From Pseudomonas peli (GTDB lineage Bacteria; Pseudomonadota; Gammaproteobacteria; Pseudomonadales; Pseudomonadaceae), in the NCBI RefSeq assembly GCF_900099645.1, contig NZ_FMTL01000001.1, positions 620,001-684,000 of the forward strand: 64,000 nt of DNA. Reading direction: 5' to 3'. The notes beneath the pieces are model-generated. The model ran no database searches. It was not told where the DNA came from and saw only the letters and a program-made list of their open reading frames with translations. How positions within the stretch are numbered: position 1 is the stretch's first letter; the number at the start of each line of letters is the position of its first letter. The translations under genes were made by a program, and so were the position numbers. Shown in pieces: positions 9,044 to 18,116 of this stretch.

Positions 9044-10144
9044 ATGACGATTGAACACCTGCAAGCACCGCTGCAGCTTGGCGCTTTGACGCTGCCCAAC
9101 CGCCTGGTGATGGCGCCTTTGACACGCCAGCGCAGCCTGCCGGGTAACGTCCCTGGCGAGCTGAATGCTAGCTACTACGCCCAGCGCGCCAACGCCGGCC
9201 TGATCATCAGTGAAGCTAGCCAGGTCTGCCCTGAAGGCCAAGGCTACGCATGGACACCGGGCATCCACAGCGATGCGCAAGTGGCCGGCTGGCAGCAAGT
9301 CACCCAGGCAGTGCATCAAGCCGGCGGACGCATTTTCCTGCAGCTGTGGCATGTGGGACGTATCTCACATCCGCTGCTGCAACCGAACGGCGCCGACCCG
9401 GTAGCCCCTTCGGCTATCCAGGCTAAGGCCGAGTGCTATGTAGTCGAAGCCGACGGTAGCCACCACAAGGCGGCCACTGCCATGCCACGCGCACTGGAAG
9501 TGAGTGAGCTACCAGGTGTTGTAAGCGCTTACGCCCACGGCAGTGAAAACGCGATCAAGGCCGGTTTCGATGGTGTTGAAGTGCATGCCGCTAACGGCTA
9601 CCTGCTGGATCAGTTCCTCTGTTCCAATAGCAACCAGCGCACCGATGCCTATGGCGGCTCGGTGGAAAACCGCGCCCGCTTTGTACTTGAAGTACTGGAC
9701 GCCACGGTGACTGCGGTCGGTGACAGCCGCAAGGTCGGCATCCGTATTTCGCCTATGGGTACGTTTGGCGATGTGCACGATGCCAATCCACTGGAGACCT
9801 TCAGCTACCTGGTCGGCCAACTCAATAGCCGCAACCTGGCCTATCTGCACGTCAACCGTCCGGATTGGCTGGGGGGCACCTTCGAGGGCTTTGATGATCT
9901 GCTGCGCGCCCTTCGCAACATTTATAAGGGCACGCTGATTATTGCGGGAGGGCAGACAGCGGAAAGCGGTGAGCAGGCCATCGCCAATAACCTGGCTGAC
10001 CTAGTCGCCTACGGCCGCCCCTATATCGCCAACCCAGACCTGCTGGCGCGCTTTAAAGCCGGGGCAGAACTCAACCCACTGGACGGCAACACCCTGTATG
10101 GCGGTGGGGCCGAGGGTTACACCGACTATCCAAGCATGAGCTAA
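9044..10144 (+). CDS. Old Yellow Enzyme family alkene reductase (NemA/XenB type)
   Basis: A 366-residue FMN-dependent TIM-barrel oxidoreductase. It opens with LQLGALTLPNRLVMAPLTRQRS, has the LQLWHVGRISHP segment near residue 103, the EVHAANGYLLDQFL stretch near 182 with substrate-binding residues, and the C-terminal phosphate-binding region (IIAGGQTAESGE, YGRPYIANPDLL). Members reduce activated alkenes, maleimides, quinones and nitro compounds with NADPH in the cytoplasm. The divergent HxlR-family gene probably controls it in response to such electrophiles. The natural substrate cannot be told from sequence. Confidence 0.92.
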   Translation: MTIEHLQAPLQLGALTLPNRLVMAPLTRQRSLPGNVPGELNASYYAQRANAGLIISEASQVCPEGQGYAWTPGIHSDAQVAGWQQVTQAVHQAGGRIFLQLWHVGRISHPLLQPNGADPVAPSAIQAKAECYVVEADGSHHKAATAMPRALEVSELPGVVSAYAHGSENAIKAGFDGVEVHAANGYLLDQFLCSNSNQRTDAYGGSVENRARFVLEVLDATVTAVGDSRKVGIRISPMGTFGDVHDANPLETFSYLVGQLNSRNLAYLHVNRPDWLGGTFEGFDDLLRALRNIYKGTLIIAGGQTAESGEQAIANNLADLVAYGRPYIANPDLLARFKAGAELNPLDGNTLYGGGAEGYTDYPSMS

Positions 10145-10162
10145 CTCCCCTGCCGCAACAAA

Positions 10163-10181
10163 CGCCGGTGCTTGCCCGGCG
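10163..10181 (+). terminator. Possible terminator after the alkene reductase gene
   Basis: CGCCGG at 10163-10168 pairs with CCGGCG at 10176-10181 with a seven-base loop, followed by a short CTTGTT run. It lies between two convergent genes. The T-run is weak, so termination is uncertain. Confidence 0.4.
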
Positions 10182-10261
10182 CTTGTTACCATGTGTCAGA
10201 CAGCCACCTGGATGCGCTCGGCCCTTAAGCAGTTTAGATGGCAGGTAAATCGCACAGCGCC

Positions 10262-11335
10262 TCAGCCACTAACTGCTGATGGCGTAGACACCAGGTAACG
10301 CGCGGTCATCCGCAAGGCTTGAGTTATATCGGGCCATACCAGCCCGTGGCGCTGAACCAGCGCATCCGTCGCAGCGGTATCGAAACGAGTGGTCTGGATA
10401 AAATCCAGCGACTCGGCATCGGTACGCAGCAACCGCGGCACACCCGGAATTTTTAGCAACGCCCGCAGCAAGGGAATCGGCACATGCCGACTTGGCGCGC
10501 TGACGCCTAGTGTGTTGGCCAATTGCTGCAGCATGCCCTGCAGGTTTGGCGTCGTGGCATCCAGGGCGAGAATCTCCTGCCCGGCCTGCTGCTCATCAAA
10601 GGCTGCGGCCACTATTAGCCCGGAGAGAAAATCCACACTGACCAACGGCAGCCAATGCGCTGTCGAACCCGGTATTGCCCCGAGCAAACCGCCCGCCAGA
10701 TTACTGATCAGCCCAGCCAATGGCTGCGCCGGCAGAATATGCCCACTGCGGCTATGGCCGCACACAGTGGCCGGATGCACCACCGTCAGTGGCGCCTGCA
10801 GCTCAGCCATACGCGCGTGCACGCGAAAATGCGCCTCAAGCTTACTGCCCTCATAGGCGCCAGTACGTTGATAGACTTTGTTCCAATCAGTGCGCTCGGG
10901 CCGCTGCAGCTCAATGCCGATGCGCTGTAGATGCTCATGATTGGCCAGCATAAAGCCGCCCACCATCAGTAGGCGGCTGCCTTGCTGCGCCGCCAGCTCA
11001 GCCACAGCCAACGCCCCCTCGACATTGACCTGGCGCGCCTGCTCGGCAGCCAGCCCCCAGGCGAACTGCGCGCCCAGGTGGAACACCACGGCAGCCTGAC
11101 GCACCTGCTCACGGGCAGCGGCATCCAACCCCAGCCCCGGCAAGCCCAGATCACCGCCAACCGCCGCGAGCAAATCGCCCCGCCCGCCCAACTGCTCGAT
11201 CTGCTCGCGCAAAGCTGGCAGGCTGTGCGGTCGACGCATCAGCACGCTGACCGGGTGACCCTTGTGGGTAAGTAACGCCAGCAGGTGCTGACCGATAAAG
11301 CCGCTGCCGCCGGTTACAAAACATGGCTGATTCAT
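10262..11335 (-). CDS. NAD-dependent epimerase/dehydratase (extended SDR) family protein
   Basis: The 357-residue protein has the Rossmann nucleotide-binding motif TGGSGFIG at residues 8-15 and a YEGSK (YxxxK) catalytic pair near residue 155, with the preceding substrate-side segment expected of extended short-chain dehydrogenases. Substrates of this group range from nucleotide sugars to aldehydes and flavonoid-like ketones; I cannot narrow it. The ATG at 11335 was chosen because a strong GGAGG lies seven bases before it; a TTG two codons upstream is less likely. The gene is divergent from a merR-type regulator, and a MerR-type operator lies within its promoter. Confidence 0.85.
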   Translation of the reverse strand: MNQPCFVTGGSGFIGQHLLALLTHKGHPVSVLMRRPHSLPALREQIEQLGGRGDLLAAVGGDLGLPGLGLDAAAREQVRQAAVVFHLGAQFAWGLAAEQARQVNVEGALAVAELAAQQGSRLLMVGGFMLANHEHLQRIGIELQRPERTDWNKVYQRTGAYEGSKLEAHFRVHARMAELQAPLTVVHPATVCGHSRSGHILPAQPLAGLISNLAGGLLGAIPGSTAHWLPLVSVDFLSGLIVAAAFDEQQAGQEILALDATTPNLQGMLQQLANTLGVSAPSRHVPIPLLRALLKIPGVPRLLRTDAESLDFIQTTRFDTAATDALVQRHGLVWPDITQALRMTARYLVSTPSAVSG

Positions 11336-11368
11336 CGCCAATCCTCCTGAGTCGTTGATGACCCAAGC

Positions 11369-11400
11369 AGGCTAAACTGTCGAGCACACTCTACAGTCAA
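11369..11400 (-). promoter_or_regulatory. MerR-type promoter/operator of the SDR gene
   Basis: On the minus strand TTGACT (plus-strand 11395-11400) is followed by an unusually long spacer and a weak -10 (TTTAGC/TAGCCT at about 11369-11376). The spacer holds a dyad, ACTGTAGAG-TGTG-CTCGACAGT (11376-11397), matching in 8 of 9 paired positions. An overlong spacer filled by a dyad is the hallmark of promoters that MerR-family proteins activate by twisting the DNA. Confidence 0.7.
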
Positions 11401-11411
11401 GCGAGATTGTC

Positions 11412-11786
11412 ATGCGCATAGGCGAGCTGGAAAAACGCAGCGGCGCCAGCCGCCACACCCTGCGTTATTACGAAAGCCTGGGGCTGATCAGCGCCTTGCG
11501 CCGCGATAACAACTACCGCGAATACAGCCTGCAGACGCTACAGGACCTGGGTTTTATCCAGCAGGCTCAGAGCATGGGCTTTTCCCTTGGTGAGATCGGC
11601 GAAATCCTCAAAGCCCAGCGCGAGCAACAGCTCGACTGCGCCCAGGGCGCCGAGCTGGTGAGCCGTAAGCTGGTTGAGGTGGAGCAGAAACTTGCCGACC
11701 TGCAGCAGCTGCGCGATTATCTGCGCAGTGAAAAACTGCGCCTGGAAGCCAGCGCCGCCGAACAGAAGCCCACTGCAGCAGGCTAA
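11412..11786 (+). CDS. MerR-family transcriptional regulator
   Basis: A 124-residue regulator with the MerR winged helix-turn-helix at residues 1-70 (MRIGELEKRSGASRHTLRYY, LGLIS) and a dimerising coiled coil after it (residues 80-115). The effector region is short and has a single cysteine (DCAQG), which argues against a metal sensor with a paired thiol site and is closer to the aldehyde/oxidant or drug-type members. It is divergent from the SDR gene and very probably controls it through the dyad in the 76-base gap. Confidence 0.9.
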   Translation: MRIGELEKRSGASRHTLRYYESLGLISALRRDNNYREYSLQTLQDLGFIQQAQSMGFSLGEIGEILKAQREQQLDCAQGAELVSRKLVEVEQKLADLQQLRDYLRSEKLRLEASAAEQKPTAAG

Positions 11787-11871
11787 ATCAACCTGGAAAT
11801 TCAGACCAAGTGCACGGCGAGCGAACAGGCGATCACTACACTGACGTCATGGATCGCAGGAGCACCTGACC

Positions 11872-12627
11872 ATGCGTTCACTGACACACTGGATGTGCAC
11901 CCTCAGCCTGCCGCTGCTGCTCGCCTGCAGCGCAAATGGACTCGCGGCCACTGTGGTCATGGCCTTCGGTGAAAAGATTCCGCCCTTCTGTTTTCCGGAA
12001 AGCGACAGCGGTATCGAACTGGAAGTGATTGGCGAAGCCCTGGCCTTTCGCGGCCACACACTCGAACCCCGCTACTTTCCTCTGGCCCGCGTGCCACTGG
12101 CGTTTCGCAAAGGTGAAGTGGATGCGGCCATGACTGACCTGGGTCAGGACCTTGCCGCTGTAGGTGGCCACTACGGCAACCCAGCGGTGATCTACTACAA
12201 CGTGTTTGTCAGCCTGAAAGGCCGGCGCTTCGACATCCAGAAGCCCGAGGACATCAAGGGCCTCAGCATCGTGGCCTTTCAGGGCGCCGCCCAGCGCTAC
12301 CCCGAATGGTTGGCCGCCAGCCAGAAAGATGGCCTGTACTTCGAGCAGAATAATCAGGAGCTACAGGTACTTGGTCTGAACAAGGGCCGTTACGATCTGG
12401 TACTGAGTGATCGCAGCATCTATCGCTATTTCGAACTACTGCTCGAACGTACCACTCTGTTCAAAGCTAAGAGCATTGCCATGCACCAGTTTGTCGAGGA
12501 AGACCCGCAGAACTACCGACCAGTATTTCGCGACCCGCAGATCCGCGATGATTTCAACGCCGGCCTCGCCCAACTCAAGGCCAGCGGGCGCTACCAGGCG
12601 ATCTACGACCACTACCTAAAGCAGTAA
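11872..12627 (+). CDS. Periplasmic solute-binding protein, family 3 (amino-acid type)
   Basis: A 251-residue protein with an N-terminal secretion signal (hydrophobic residues 10-20). The LLLACS stretch could serve as a lipobox, but ANGLAA further on fits ordinary signal peptidase cleavage; the choice is open. The mature part shows the two-lobe SBP_bac_3 pattern (KGEVDAAMTDLGQ, KPEDIKGLSIVAFQG, LGLNKGRYDLVLSD). No transporter permease or ATPase gene is adjacent, so it may be an orphan binding protein, which is common for this type in Pseudomonas. The ligand is unknown. Confidence 0.85.
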   Translation: MRSLTHWMCTLSLPLLLACSANGLAATVVMAFGEKIPPFCFPESDSGIELEVIGEALAFRGHTLEPRYFPLARVPLAFRKGEVDAAMTDLGQDLAAVGGHYGNPAVIYYNVFVSLKGRRFDIQKPEDIKGLSIVAFQGAAQRYPEWLAASQKDGLYFEQNNQELQVLGLNKGRYDLVLSDRSIYRYFELLLERTTLFKAKSIAMHQFVEEDPQNYRPVFRDPQIRDDFNAGLAQLKASGRYQAIYDHYLKQ

Positions 12628-12638
12628 CGGTCGCCCCA

Positions 12639-13433
12639 TCAGTCCGCCAGATCAAAAGCATCCGCATCGCGATAGGCCGGAAAACGCTCACGGTAAGCGG
12701 CCAACTCGGCAGCCTTGAGGGTTACCCGGAAAACGCCATCCGCCGCGCCCGGCTCCAGCAGCGCCTCGCCCTGAAAATCCAGCACCTGGCTGTCGCCGCT
12801 GTAGGCATGGCCCTTGCCGTCCTCGCCAATGCGGTTTACCGCCGCGATATAGCACAGGTTCTCGATAGCCCGCGCCGGCAACAGGCGGTTCCAGTGGTGG
12901 CGCCGTGCGGCTGGCCAGTTAGCGGTGTAGAGCAGCAGGTCGGTGGTCTGTGGATCGCGGCTCCACACCGGGAAACGCAGGTCGTAGCAGATCAGCGGGC
13001 GCACCTGCCAGCCGTTGACCTTTAGCAGCACCTGCTCAGTGCCGGCGCTGTAGTGCTTGTGCTCACCGGCCATGCGAAACAGATGACGCTTGTCGTAGTG
13101 CGCTACAGAGCCATCCAGGCGCGCCCAGAGCAGGCGGTTACGGTACGAGCCATCGGCAGTCTGGATAATCAGACTGCCGGTGATCACGGCCTGCAGCGCC
13201 TGAGCCTGCTCGCGCAGCCACTGGCTGGTGGGGCCATCCTCGGGCTCAGCCAGGGCGGCGGAGTCCATGGAAAAGCCGGTACTGAACATCTCCGGCAGAA
13301 CGATCAGATCGGCACCGCGTGCCTGCTCCAGCAGGGATGCAAAATTCGCGCGATTGGCCGCAGGGTCCTGCCAGGCCAGGGTGGTCTGGATCAGCGCCAG
13401 TTCGAGGTCAGGCAACAGGCTTAGATCGCGCAT
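12639..13433 (-). CDS. Nitrilase-superfamily amidohydrolase (omega-amidase, YafV type)
   Basis: A 264-residue carbon-nitrogen hydrolase with the complete Glu-Lys-Cys triad: E48 in LPEMFSTGF, K115 in YDKRHLF and C149 in LICYDLRFP. The LPEMFSTGFS sequence is characteristic of omega-amidases such as YafV, which hydrolyse alpha-ketoglutaramate and alpha-ketosuccinamate in the cytoplasm. Its start overlaps the end of the aminotransferase gene by 13 bases, so the two are almost certainly translated from one message. A transaminase plus omega-amidase pair is the known methionine-salvage/glutamine-transaminase arrangement; this pairing supports the substrate guess. Confidence 0.92.
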   Translation of the reverse strand: MRDLSLLPDLELALIQTTLAWQDPAANRANFASLLEQARGADLIVLPEMFSTGFSMDSAALAEPEDGPTSQWLREQAQALQAVITGSLIIQTADGSYRNRLLWARLDGSVAHYDKRHLFRMAGEHKHYSAGTEQVLLKVNGWQVRPLICYDLRFPVWSRDPQTTDLLLYTANWPAARRHHWNRLLPARAIENLCYIAAVNRIGEDGKGHAYSGDSQVLDFQGEALLEPGAADGVFRVTLKAAELAAYRERFPAYRDADAFDLAD

Positions 13434-14569
13434 AATTTATACGCCGCCTGGCGCAGGGTTTCTTCACGCTTAGCGAAGCAGAAACGCACCAGACGCAAAT
13501 CCGCAGGTGGGCTCTGATAGAAAACCGACACCGGAATCGCCGCCACGCCATGTTCGCGGGTCAGCCATTCGGCCATGGCCACATCATCCAGATCACTGCG
13601 AATCGCCGAGTAATCGACCAACTGGAAATAGGTACCGGCGGCGCGGGTGAAGGTAAAGCGCGAGCCGGCGAGCAGGTCGCAGAACAGATCGCGCTTGGCC
13701 TGATAGAACGCAGGCAACTCTTCGACGTGCTCGGGATGCTCGGCCATATAGTCGGCCAACGCCCACTGCAGCGGTGTAACACCGCAGAAGCTGACGTATT
13801 GGTGAACCTTGCGCAGCTCGGCGCTCAAGGCTGGCGGCGCCACGACATAGCCGGTTTTCCAGCCGGTGACGTGATAGGTTTTGCCGAACGAGCTGACCAC
13901 AAAGGCGCGCTGATACAGCTCGTCATGGCCCAGAACGCTAGCGTGCTGGATACCATCGAACACCAGATGCTCGTAAACCTCGTCGCTGATCAGGTAGATA
14001 TCGCGCTCGCGGATCAGGCCCGCCAGCTGGTCCAACTCAGCCCGTGAAATCAGCGCGCCGCTAGGGTTGTGCGGGCTGTTGAGGATAATCAGGCGAGTCT
14101 TGTCGCTAAGCGCATCCTGCAGGCGTTGCCAGTCGATGGAGAAACCCGGCAAGGCCAGCGGCACATGCACGCAGCGCCCACCTGCCAGCTCGACCGAGGG
14201 CTCGTAGCTGTCGTAGCTGGGGTCGAAGACGATGACTTCGTCACCCGGCTGAATCAACGCCTGGATAGCGCAGAAGATGCCCTGGGTTGCGCCGGGAACT
14301 ATGGTGACTTCAGTATCGGCGCTGAACATACGGCCATAACTGCGGGCAATCTTCGCCGCCACCTGCTCGCGCAGCGCTGGTAAGCCCGTCATCGGCGCGT
14401 ACTGGTTATGCCCAGCAGCAATATGTCGGCCCACCGCATCACGCAGGGCCTGCGGCCCATCGAAATCCGGGAAGCCCTGGGACAGATTGAGCGCGCCGGT
14501 TTCCACGGCGAGCTGCGACATGCGGGTAAAGATGGTGGTGCCGACATTCGGCAGTTTGCTGATAATCAT
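13421..14569 (-). CDS. PLP-dependent aminotransferase (YbdL/methionine aminotransferase type)
   Basis: A 382-residue class I aminotransferase with N-terminal KLPNVGTTIFTRMSQLA, the NSPHNPSGA motif near residues 164-172 and the PLP lysine K230 in SFGKTYHVTGWK. This start gives the length of E. coli YbdL (386), which prefers methionine and aromatic amino acids with 2-oxo acids as acceptors. A 26-codon longer frame upstream lacks family similarity and was rejected. The downstream overlapping omega-amidase would remove the product amide and pull the reaction forward. Confidence 0.93.
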   Translation of the reverse strand: MIISKLPNVGTTIFTRMSQLAVETGALNLSQGFPDFDGPQALRDAVGRHIAAGHNQYAPMTGLPALREQVAAKIARSYGRMFSADTEVTIVPGATQGIFCAIQALIQPGDEVIVFDPSYDSYEPSVELAGGRCVHVPLALPGFSIDWQRLQDALSDKTRLIILNSPHNPSGALISRAELDQLAGLIRERDIYLISDEVYEHLVFDGIQHASVLGHDELYQRAFVVSSFGKTYHVTGWKTGYVVAPPALSAELRKVHQYVSFCGVTPLQWALADYMAEHPEHVEELPAFYQAKRDLFCDLLAGSRFTFTRAAGTYFQLVDYSAIRSDLDDVAMAEWLTREHGVAAIPVSVFYQSPPADLRLVRFCFAKREETLRQAAYKLCAI

Positions 14570-14645
14570 CGAGGCAATATTCCTGGGCCAAGCGCCGAGC
14601 TTGAGCGCGAGTGATGCGGCAGGATAGCCGATCCCCCAGAGACGC

Positions 14646-14669
14646 AAAAGGCACCCGCAGGTGCCTTTA
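14646..14669 (-). terminator. Rho-independent terminator of the der operon
   Basis: GGCACC and GGTGCC (14650-14655 and 14660-14665) form a hairpin with a CGCA loop, flanked by AAAA and TTTA runs, immediately downstream of der. It should stop minus-strand transcription before the aminotransferase gene; the A-run on the other side is weak evidence that it also works in the opposite direction. Confidence 0.75.
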
Positions 14670-14689
14670 TAGAGCGTTTAAATCCAAGC

Positions 14690-16162
14690 TTAGCGCTTGT
14701 CTTTGCGCTTCTTCTCAGCCTTCTTGTGGTGGCTCATCAGGCGGCGCTTCTTGTTCACCTGACGATCCGTGAGGGTGTTCTTGTTACCCTCATAGGGGTT
14801 ATCGCCGCCCTTGAACTCGATACGGATCGGCGTGCCGACCAGCTTAAGCACGCGGCGGTAGGTGTTTTCCAGGTAGCGGATATAGGACTTGGGTACCGCC
14901 TCGACCTGGTTGCCGTGGATCACGATCAGCGGCGGGTTGGCACCACCAAGGTGGGCATAGCGCAACTTGATGCGGCGATTGTTGACCATAGGCGGCGCGT
15001 GATCGCTGACGGCGTCTTCAAGAATCGTGGTCAGACGGTTGGTCGGCCAGCGGGTGATCGCCGACTTGAACGAGGCCTGCACCGACTTGTACAGATTACC
15101 CACGCCGGTGCCATGCAGCGCCGAGATAAAGTGGATATCGGCAAAGTCGACGAAGAACAGCCGGCGTTGCAGCTCGACTTTCACGTAATCGCGCTCGCTC
15201 GGCTCCATGCCGTCCCATTTGTTCAGGGCTATGACCAACGCACGGCCGCTGTCCAACACGAAACCAAGCAGGTTGAGGTCATGGTCGACCACGCCTTCGC
15301 GTGCATCCATGACGAACACCACGACGTTGGAGTCCTGAATCGCCTGCAGGGTCTTAACCACCGAGAACTTTTCCACCGCCTCGAAGATCTTGCCGCGGCG
15401 ACGCACGCCAGCGGTATCGATCAGGGTGTACTTCTCGTCATCACGCTCGAACGGGATATAGATGCTGTCGCGGGTGGTACCGGCCTGGTCATAAACAATA
15501 ACCCGCTCTTCACCGAGCATGCGGTTAACCAGAGTCGACTTGCCGACGTTAGGCCGCCCGATGATGGCCAGCTTGATGCCATCCTTCTCACTTGGGCCGG
15601 GTATGCGCTTGGCTTCCTGACCTTCGAGAACAATTTCCTCTTCCTCACCCTCTTCCGGCTCGGTGGCATCCTTGGGGAAGGTGCCCAGCACGGCTTCGAG
15701 CATCTGAGTGATACCGCGACCGTGAGCACCGGCAATCGCCAGGGACTCGCCCATACCCATGCTGGAAAACTCGGCGCGGGCCAGGTCGGCGTCGATGTTG
15801 TCGACCTTGTTGATGACCAGGAAGCTGCGCTTGTTACGGCGACGCAAGTGCTCACCAATCATCTGATCGGAAGCGGACAACCCGGCGCGGGCATCCACCA
15901 GAAACAGCACGGCATCCGCTTCTTCGATGGCTTGCAGCGACTGCTCGGCCATCTTCGCGTCAATACCTTCCTCGTCACCGGAAATACCACCGGTGTCGAT
16001 GACGATATAGGTTCGCCCCTGCCACTTGGCCTCGCCGTACTGGCGATCACGGGTCAGACCAGACAGGTCGCCGACAATCGCGTCACGGGACTTGGTCAAG
16101 CGGTTAAACAGGGTGGACTTGCCGACGTTCGGGCGGCCCACCAGGGCAATTACGGGAACCAT
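14690..16162 (-). CDS. der: Ribosome biogenesis GTPase Der (EngA)
   Basis: Der has two tandem GTPase domains and a KH-like C-terminal domain and acts in 50S ribosomal subunit maturation. Both P-loops are visible, GRPNVGKST near residue 8 and again near residue 203, with DTGG/DTAG switch II motifs and NKVD/NKWD specificity motifs. The C-terminus is very basic ([11 protein letters not shown]). Start at 16162 ([11 protein letters not shown]) gives 490 residues; a GTG four codons upstream is not favoured. An acidic linker (EEGEEEE) separates the G domains. It follows bamB, with hairpins in the 128-base gap. Confidence 0.97.
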   Translation of the reverse strand: MVPVIALVGRPNVGKSTLFNRLTKSRDAIVGDLSGLTRDRQYGEAKWQGRTYIVIDTGGISGDEEGIDAKMAEQSLQAIEEADAVLFLVDARAGLSASDQMIGEHLRRRNKRSFLVINKVDNIDADLARAEFSSMGMGESLAIAGAHGRGITQMLEAVLGTFPKDATEPEEGEEEEIVLEGQEAKRIPGPSEKDGIKLAIIGRPNVGKSTLVNRMLGEERVIVYDQAGTTRDSIYIPFERDDEKYTLIDTAGVRRRGKIFEAVEKFSVVKTLQAIQDSNVVVFVMDAREGVVDHDLNLLGFVLDSGRALVIALNKWDGMEPSERDYVKVELQRRLFFVDFADIHFISALHGTGVGNLYKSVQASFKSAITRWPTNRLTTILEDAVSDHAPPMVNNRRIKLRYAHLGGANPPLIVIHGNQVEAVPKSYIRYLENTYRRVLKLVGTPIRIEFKGGDNPYEGNKNTLTDRQVNKKRRLMSHHKKAEKKRKDKR

Positions 16163-16198
16163 TAGGCTCTCCACTTCGTTATTTCAGAAAATACAAAA

Positions 16199-16273
16199 GC
16201 CGCTGCAGGGGCAGCGGCCGGAATTCATTACGCTGGCGATGCTGCACAACCCAGGGTGCTGTGCAGCATCGCC
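16199..16273 (-). terminator. Two tandem hairpins between bamB and der
   Basis: Reading on the minus strand after the bamB stop, a perfect 14-bp hairpin (arms 16260-16273 and 16235-16248, 11-base loop) is followed by an 8-bp hairpin (arms 16211-16218 and 16199-16206) and a TTTTGTATTTT tract. The second looks like a Rho-independent terminator. Since der follows 37 bases on, it may be a partial terminator that tunes der, or der has its own promoter. Confidence 0.65.
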
Positions 16274-16290
16274 AACGCGTCAGCGGGCGA

Positions 16291-17430
16291 TCACTTGATG
16301 GTCAGGGCCACCAGATTGCCGCCGTTGCCGTAGGCATACAGCCAATCACCCACGACCAGCGGACGGGCACGCAGGCCGTCGCTGTCGATACGTGTACGGC
16401 CGACAAAACGACCGTCCACCTGGCTGACCAGATGCAGATAACCTTCTAGGTCACCGAACGCGATATAGCTGGAGAACACTTCTGGAGCCGACAACTGGCG
16501 ACGAGCCAGGGCATCATTGCTCCAAAGTGCCGAAGCCGAACGCTCGTCGATACCTTCAACGGTGCCGCTGGCCAGGCTTACGTAAACACTGCCGTAACCC
16601 TGAGCAACACCGACTGAACTGGACGCTTCACGCTGCCAGAGGATACGACCGCTTTCCAGATCCAGCGCGGCAACGCGGCCCTGGTAGCTGACGGCGTAAA
16701 GGGTGCCGGCCGAGAGCAGCAGACCACCGTCGATATCGACTACGCGATCCAGTTCGGAACGGCCCTGCGGCACAGCCACACGCTGCTCCCAAACAGGAAT
16801 ACCACGCTGAGCATCCAGCGCAATCACCTTACCGGTGGACAGACCAGCAATCGCCAGACGGTTGGTCAGCACTGGGCTGCCAGTACCACGCAGGGTCAGC
16901 ACTGCCGGAGTGTTTTCAAAGATCCAACGCTGCTCACCGGAGTTCATGTCCAGGGCGATCAGACGATCATCCTGGGTCTGTACCAACACCACGTCGCCGT
17001 TCAGCGCAGGCGGAGCCAACACTTCACTGGTTACACGAGCGCGCCATTTCTCTTCACCGCTGGCAGTGTCGAGGGCGATGATCTCGCCCTTGAGCGTACC
17101 AACCACAACCAGGCCATAGCCTGCACCGACTGCGCCGGACACCGGGAGCTCCAGGTCGGCTTTCCAGATGACCTTGCCGGTCATGCGGTCCATGGCTACA
17201 ACCAAGCCTTCGACATCGGCGGCATAAATCTGCTCACCATCAATCGCCGGTACCAGCATGTTGAAGGACTCGCCCTGGCCGTCGCCAATCGAACGACTCC
17301 ATTCTTTCTGCAGGCTAACCTCTTCCTCAAACTTGGGCAGATCGGCCGGTGGCAGTTCCTTCTTGCTATTGCTGCTGCAACCTACGGCCAGAACGGCCAG
17401 GGCCAGCAGTGCGGCATTCTTCCAGCGCAT
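16291..17430 (-). CDS. bamB: Outer membrane protein assembly factor BamB (lipoprotein)
   Basis: BamB is a periplasmic-facing lipoprotein of the BAM complex that folds outer-membrane barrels. The signal peptide ends in a lipobox (LAVGC) with acylated cysteine near residue 18, followed by an eight-bladed PQQ-type propeller with repeated blade motifs (AAVDRMTGKVIWK-like, ALDTASGEEKWR, ALDMNSGEQRW, ALDLESGRILW). The ATG at 17430 gives 379 residues, close to the family length; an ATG at 17442 is an alternative but lies too near its AAGGGG ribosome site. The gene overlaps the tail of yfgM region and probably shares its message. Confidence 0.95.
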   Translation of the reverse strand: MRWKNAALLALAVLAVGCSSNSKKELPPADLPKFEEEVSLQKEWSRSIGDGQGESFNMLVPAIDGEQIYAADVEGLVVAMDRMTGKVIWKADLELPVSGAVGAGYGLVVVGTLKGEIIALDTASGEEKWRARVTSEVLAPPALNGDVVLVQTQDDRLIALDMNSGEQRWIFENTPAVLTLRGTGSPVLTNRLAIAGLSTGKVIALDAQRGIPVWEQRVAVPQGRSELDRVVDIDGGLLLSAGTLYAVSYQGRVAALDLESGRILWQREASSSVGVAQGYGSVYVSLASGTVEGIDERSASALWSNDALARRQLSAPEVFSSYIAFGDLEGYLHLVSQVDGRFVGRTRIDSDGLRARPLVVGDWLYAYGNGGNLVALTIK

Positions 17431-17434
17431 CACG

Positions 17435-18079
17435 TCACGCATCCCCTTTTGCCAGATCATCCAGCTTCATTTGCAGACCACCGACAGCGGCATCTTCAGA
17501 GAGCGCTGCCTTGGCTTTTTCGTAGGCGGCATGCGCGTCATCGGCACGGCCGAGTTGCACCAGCAGGTCACCTTTGAGTTCTTCACGGCTGGCGACAAAC
17601 GCCGGCGAAACCTTGGCATCCAGCAGTTTCAGGGCATCTTCAACTTTGTCCTGCGCAGCCAGTACGCGCGCCAGGCGCTGACGGGCCAGCTCAGCCAGAC
17701 TGTCATCGGCCGGTTTGTCGACAATGGCCTGCAACTCGCTAGCAGCGTCGTCCAGTTTGCCGGCCTCAACTGCAACCTTGGCCACAAATAGTCTGCCGTA
17801 CTGCGCGTAATGGGTACCGGCAAAATCTTTTTTCAGCGTGTTAGCCAACTCAGCAACTTTGCTCGCATCGGGCTTGCCGCTCGGGTCCAGTGCAGCTTCG
17901 AGCAACTGCTGATACACCAGCGAGGCGCCCTGGGACTGATTAGCCTGGTATTTCTGCCAGCCCTGCCAGCCGAACACCACCACCAACGCCAGCGCAACAC
18001 CGGTCAGCAATGGCATGCCATTGCGCTGCCACCAGTCCTTGATTACCGCCAGTTCTTCATCATCAGTACGCGAAACCAC
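17435..18079 (-). CDS. yfgM: YfgM-type tetratricopeptide membrane protein (SecYEG ancillary subunit)
   Basis: A single-pass inner-membrane protein with a short cytoplasmic N-terminus, one membrane segment at about residues 22-42 (LLTGVALALVVVFGW) and a periplasmic TPR-like helical domain to residue 214. E. coli YfgM associates with the SecYEG translocon and the chaperone PpiD. A GTG start at 18079 is chosen because AGGAG lies seven bases before it and the product (MVSRTDDEELAV) has the usual family length; longer frames reading into hisS were rejected. Gene order hisS-yfgM-bamB-der is conserved in gammaproteobacteria. Confidence 0.92.
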   Translation of the reverse strand: MVSRTDDEELAVIKDWWQRNGMPLLTGVALALVVVFGWQGWQKYQANQSQGASLVYQQLLEAALDPSGKPDASKVAELANTLKKDFAGTHYAQYGRLFVAKVAVEAGKLDDAASELQAIVDKPADDSLAELARQRLARVLAAQDKVEDALKLLDAKVSPAFVASREELKGDLLVQLGRADDAHAAYEKAKAALSEDAAVGGLQMKLDDLAKGDA

Positions 18080-18116
18080 CCCAACACTCCTATTCGCTAA
18101 ATCACTCAACAGGCGC

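Noticed and set aside
14726..16165. Long open frame antisense to der (about 480 codons)
   Set aside because: Shadow of a conserved GTPase gene, with no ribosome site and no recognisable motif.
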